Assembly (NCBI GenBank): GCA_938005655.1
Contig: CALLNA010000164.1
Location: 1 to 14,684, forward strand
DNA length: 14,684 nucleotides
Direction: 5' to 3'
DNA from: an uncultured Novosphingobium sp.
Lineage (GTDB): Bacteria > Pseudomonadota > Alphaproteobacteria > Sphingomonadales > Sphingomonadaceae
In this document: positions 14,156-14,684 of the stretch, one piece after another
Numbering within the stretch: the first letter of the stretch is position 1
Layout: each line of letters opens with the position of its first letter
The notes under the pieces: generated by a model
Told to the model about the DNA's origin: nothing
The model's database searches: none
The model's input: the letters and a program-made list of their open reading frames with translations, nothing else
Made by a program: the position numbers and the translations under genes

Positions 14156-14289
14156 CGTCACCCTGGGCTTGACCCGGGGGTCCCGCTTTCTTCTCGCGCA
14201 CAGTCCGATCGGGGATGCGGCGTGGCGCTTTTTTGGGCCTGCCTACCTATGGCAAACAAGCGGGACCCCGGATCAAGTCCGGGGTGACG
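14156..14289. repeat. Long inverted repeat, copy 2
   Basis: Arms 14156-14188 and 14258-14289 are near-perfect reverse complements, with a few differences including one extra G in the left arm. They belong to the same family as the copy at 9046-9165 (CGTCACCC-GGGCTTGACCC). The 69-nt spacer shares little with the other copy beyond GTCCGAT and contains a T6 run. It starts 34 bp after the purH stop, so it may end that transcript. Confidence 0.88.
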
Positions 14290-14516
14290 AACAGGGTGGG
14301 GAAGGTCCGCATTTTGTAGGAAATCGTTTCGAACCGGCCGTTGCGCCGCGACCAAAGTCGCCCCGGCTTTTGCCGCAATGGCCTGCCTCACCGCCCCAAC
14401 GCCCAAACGATTCGCCGCGCGATCCTGTCGATTCGCCGCGCAACTGGCCCAAAACCCCGCCCATTCACTTGGCGGCAAGCGGATTTTACCCACCTAGCCT
14501 CCGCGACGAATCGCAT
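14290..14516. other. Non-coding stretch upstream of the small membrane protein gene
   Basis: Together with the repeat, this leaves 394 bp after purH without a gene. The only structure I see is a 13-bp direct repeat, CGATTCGCCGCGC, at 14408-14420 and 14429-14441 (21-bp period, two helical turns), followed by GC-rich sequence and GGATTTTACC near 14481. Short open frames here lack ribosome sites and protein-like composition. Confidence 0.45.
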
Positions 14517-14678
14517 ATGGGATTGATGATGAGCTTCCTGACGTCCGGACTGGTCCGCTTCTTCGCCGTGGGTTTCGCCCTCGGTGCCGTGGCCGTGTTC
14601 GCGACCTATGGGCTCGGGCCGAGCCGGGTCACGCCGGGCAACGTCGTGCCCGCGGCCGAAGCCGCGGCGGTGAAGTGA
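14517..14678 (+). CDS. Small single-span membrane protein, hypothetical
   Basis: A 53-aa protein that I do not recognise. It has a short N-terminus (MGLMMSFLTSGLVR), one hydrophobic segment (about residues 14-33, FFAVGFALGAVAVFATYGLG) and a short Pro/Ala-rich tail ending AEAAAVK. The Arg before the span and the tail composition suggest a membrane anchor or an uncleaved signal anchor. ATG at 14517 is the first of three in-frame ATGs (also 14526 and 14529), and no strong Shine-Dalgarno precedes any of them. The clean membrane segment and the complete frame argue that it is real, but it is short and the window ends 6 bp later. Confidence 0.6.
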   Translation: MGLMMSFLTSGLVRFFAVGFALGAVAVFATYGLGPSRVTPGNVVPAAEAAAVK

Positions 14679-14684
14679 GGCGGG

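Overview
This GC-rich window looks like chromosome from an alphaproteobacterium, most likely of the Sphingomonadales (Sphingomonas/Novosphingobium type). The reasons are the rpe - heparinase II/III - purH operon, an mmcB gene with an alphaproteobacterial LexA-type box (GTTC-N7-GTTC), a DUF1289 gene, and palindromic intergenic repeats of the kinds I associate with that order. No search was run, so the taxonomic call is an inference. I see no phage, plasmid, transposase or CRISPR signature; the region reads as mostly core chromosome.

Layout. 1-1396 (-): an RhlE-type DEAD-box RNA helicase whose basic tail runs off the left edge. 1654-1842 (+): a small four-cysteine DUF1289 protein. 3807-1836 (-): a run of four genes, namely an unrecognised 126-aa protein, mmcB, an exported thioredoxin-fold protein and a PPOX-type flavin split-barrel protein. 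mmcB has what looks like its own SOS promoter with a leaderless start. 3911-3987 (+): tRNA-Arg(CCG). 5661-4038 (-): an M20 amidohydrolase followed by a VOC protein. 6751-5798 (-): a CDP-alcohol phosphatidyltransferase, divergent from 7017-8117 (+) inositol-3-phosphate synthase and 8264-9007 (+) a sugar/inositol-phosphate nucleotidyltransferase. 9699-9205 (-): an exported DUF2141 protein. 9981-14122 (+): rpe, heparinase II/III-family gene and purH, tightly spaced. 14517-14678 (+): a 53-aa single-span membrane protein.

The most interesting biology is the central three-gene group (5798-9007). It encodes a synthase that makes myo-inositol-phosphate from glucose-6-phosphate, a nucleotidyltransferase resembling CTP:inositol-1-phosphate cytidylyltransferase, and a membrane CDP-alcohol transferase with a complete catalytic motif. 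Together they suggest a pathway to an inositol-phosphate diester or inositol phospholipid, which is not a textbook feature of mesophilic alphaproteobacteria.

The second notable point is regulatory. A LexA-like box sits exactly in the 17-bp spacer of a sigma-70-like promoter whose predicted start coincides with the mmcB ATG. Because mmcB overlaps the thioredoxin gene by ATGA, SOS control may extend to two non-repair genes. The third is a 130-bp multi-hairpin repeat between the inositol synthase and the nucleotidyltransferase. Its last hairpin is at once terminator-like (stem plus T6) and the source of the nucleotidyltransferase's Shine-Dalgarno sequence. Two further copies of a different inverted repeat lie at gene 3' ends (9046-9165 and 14156-14289).
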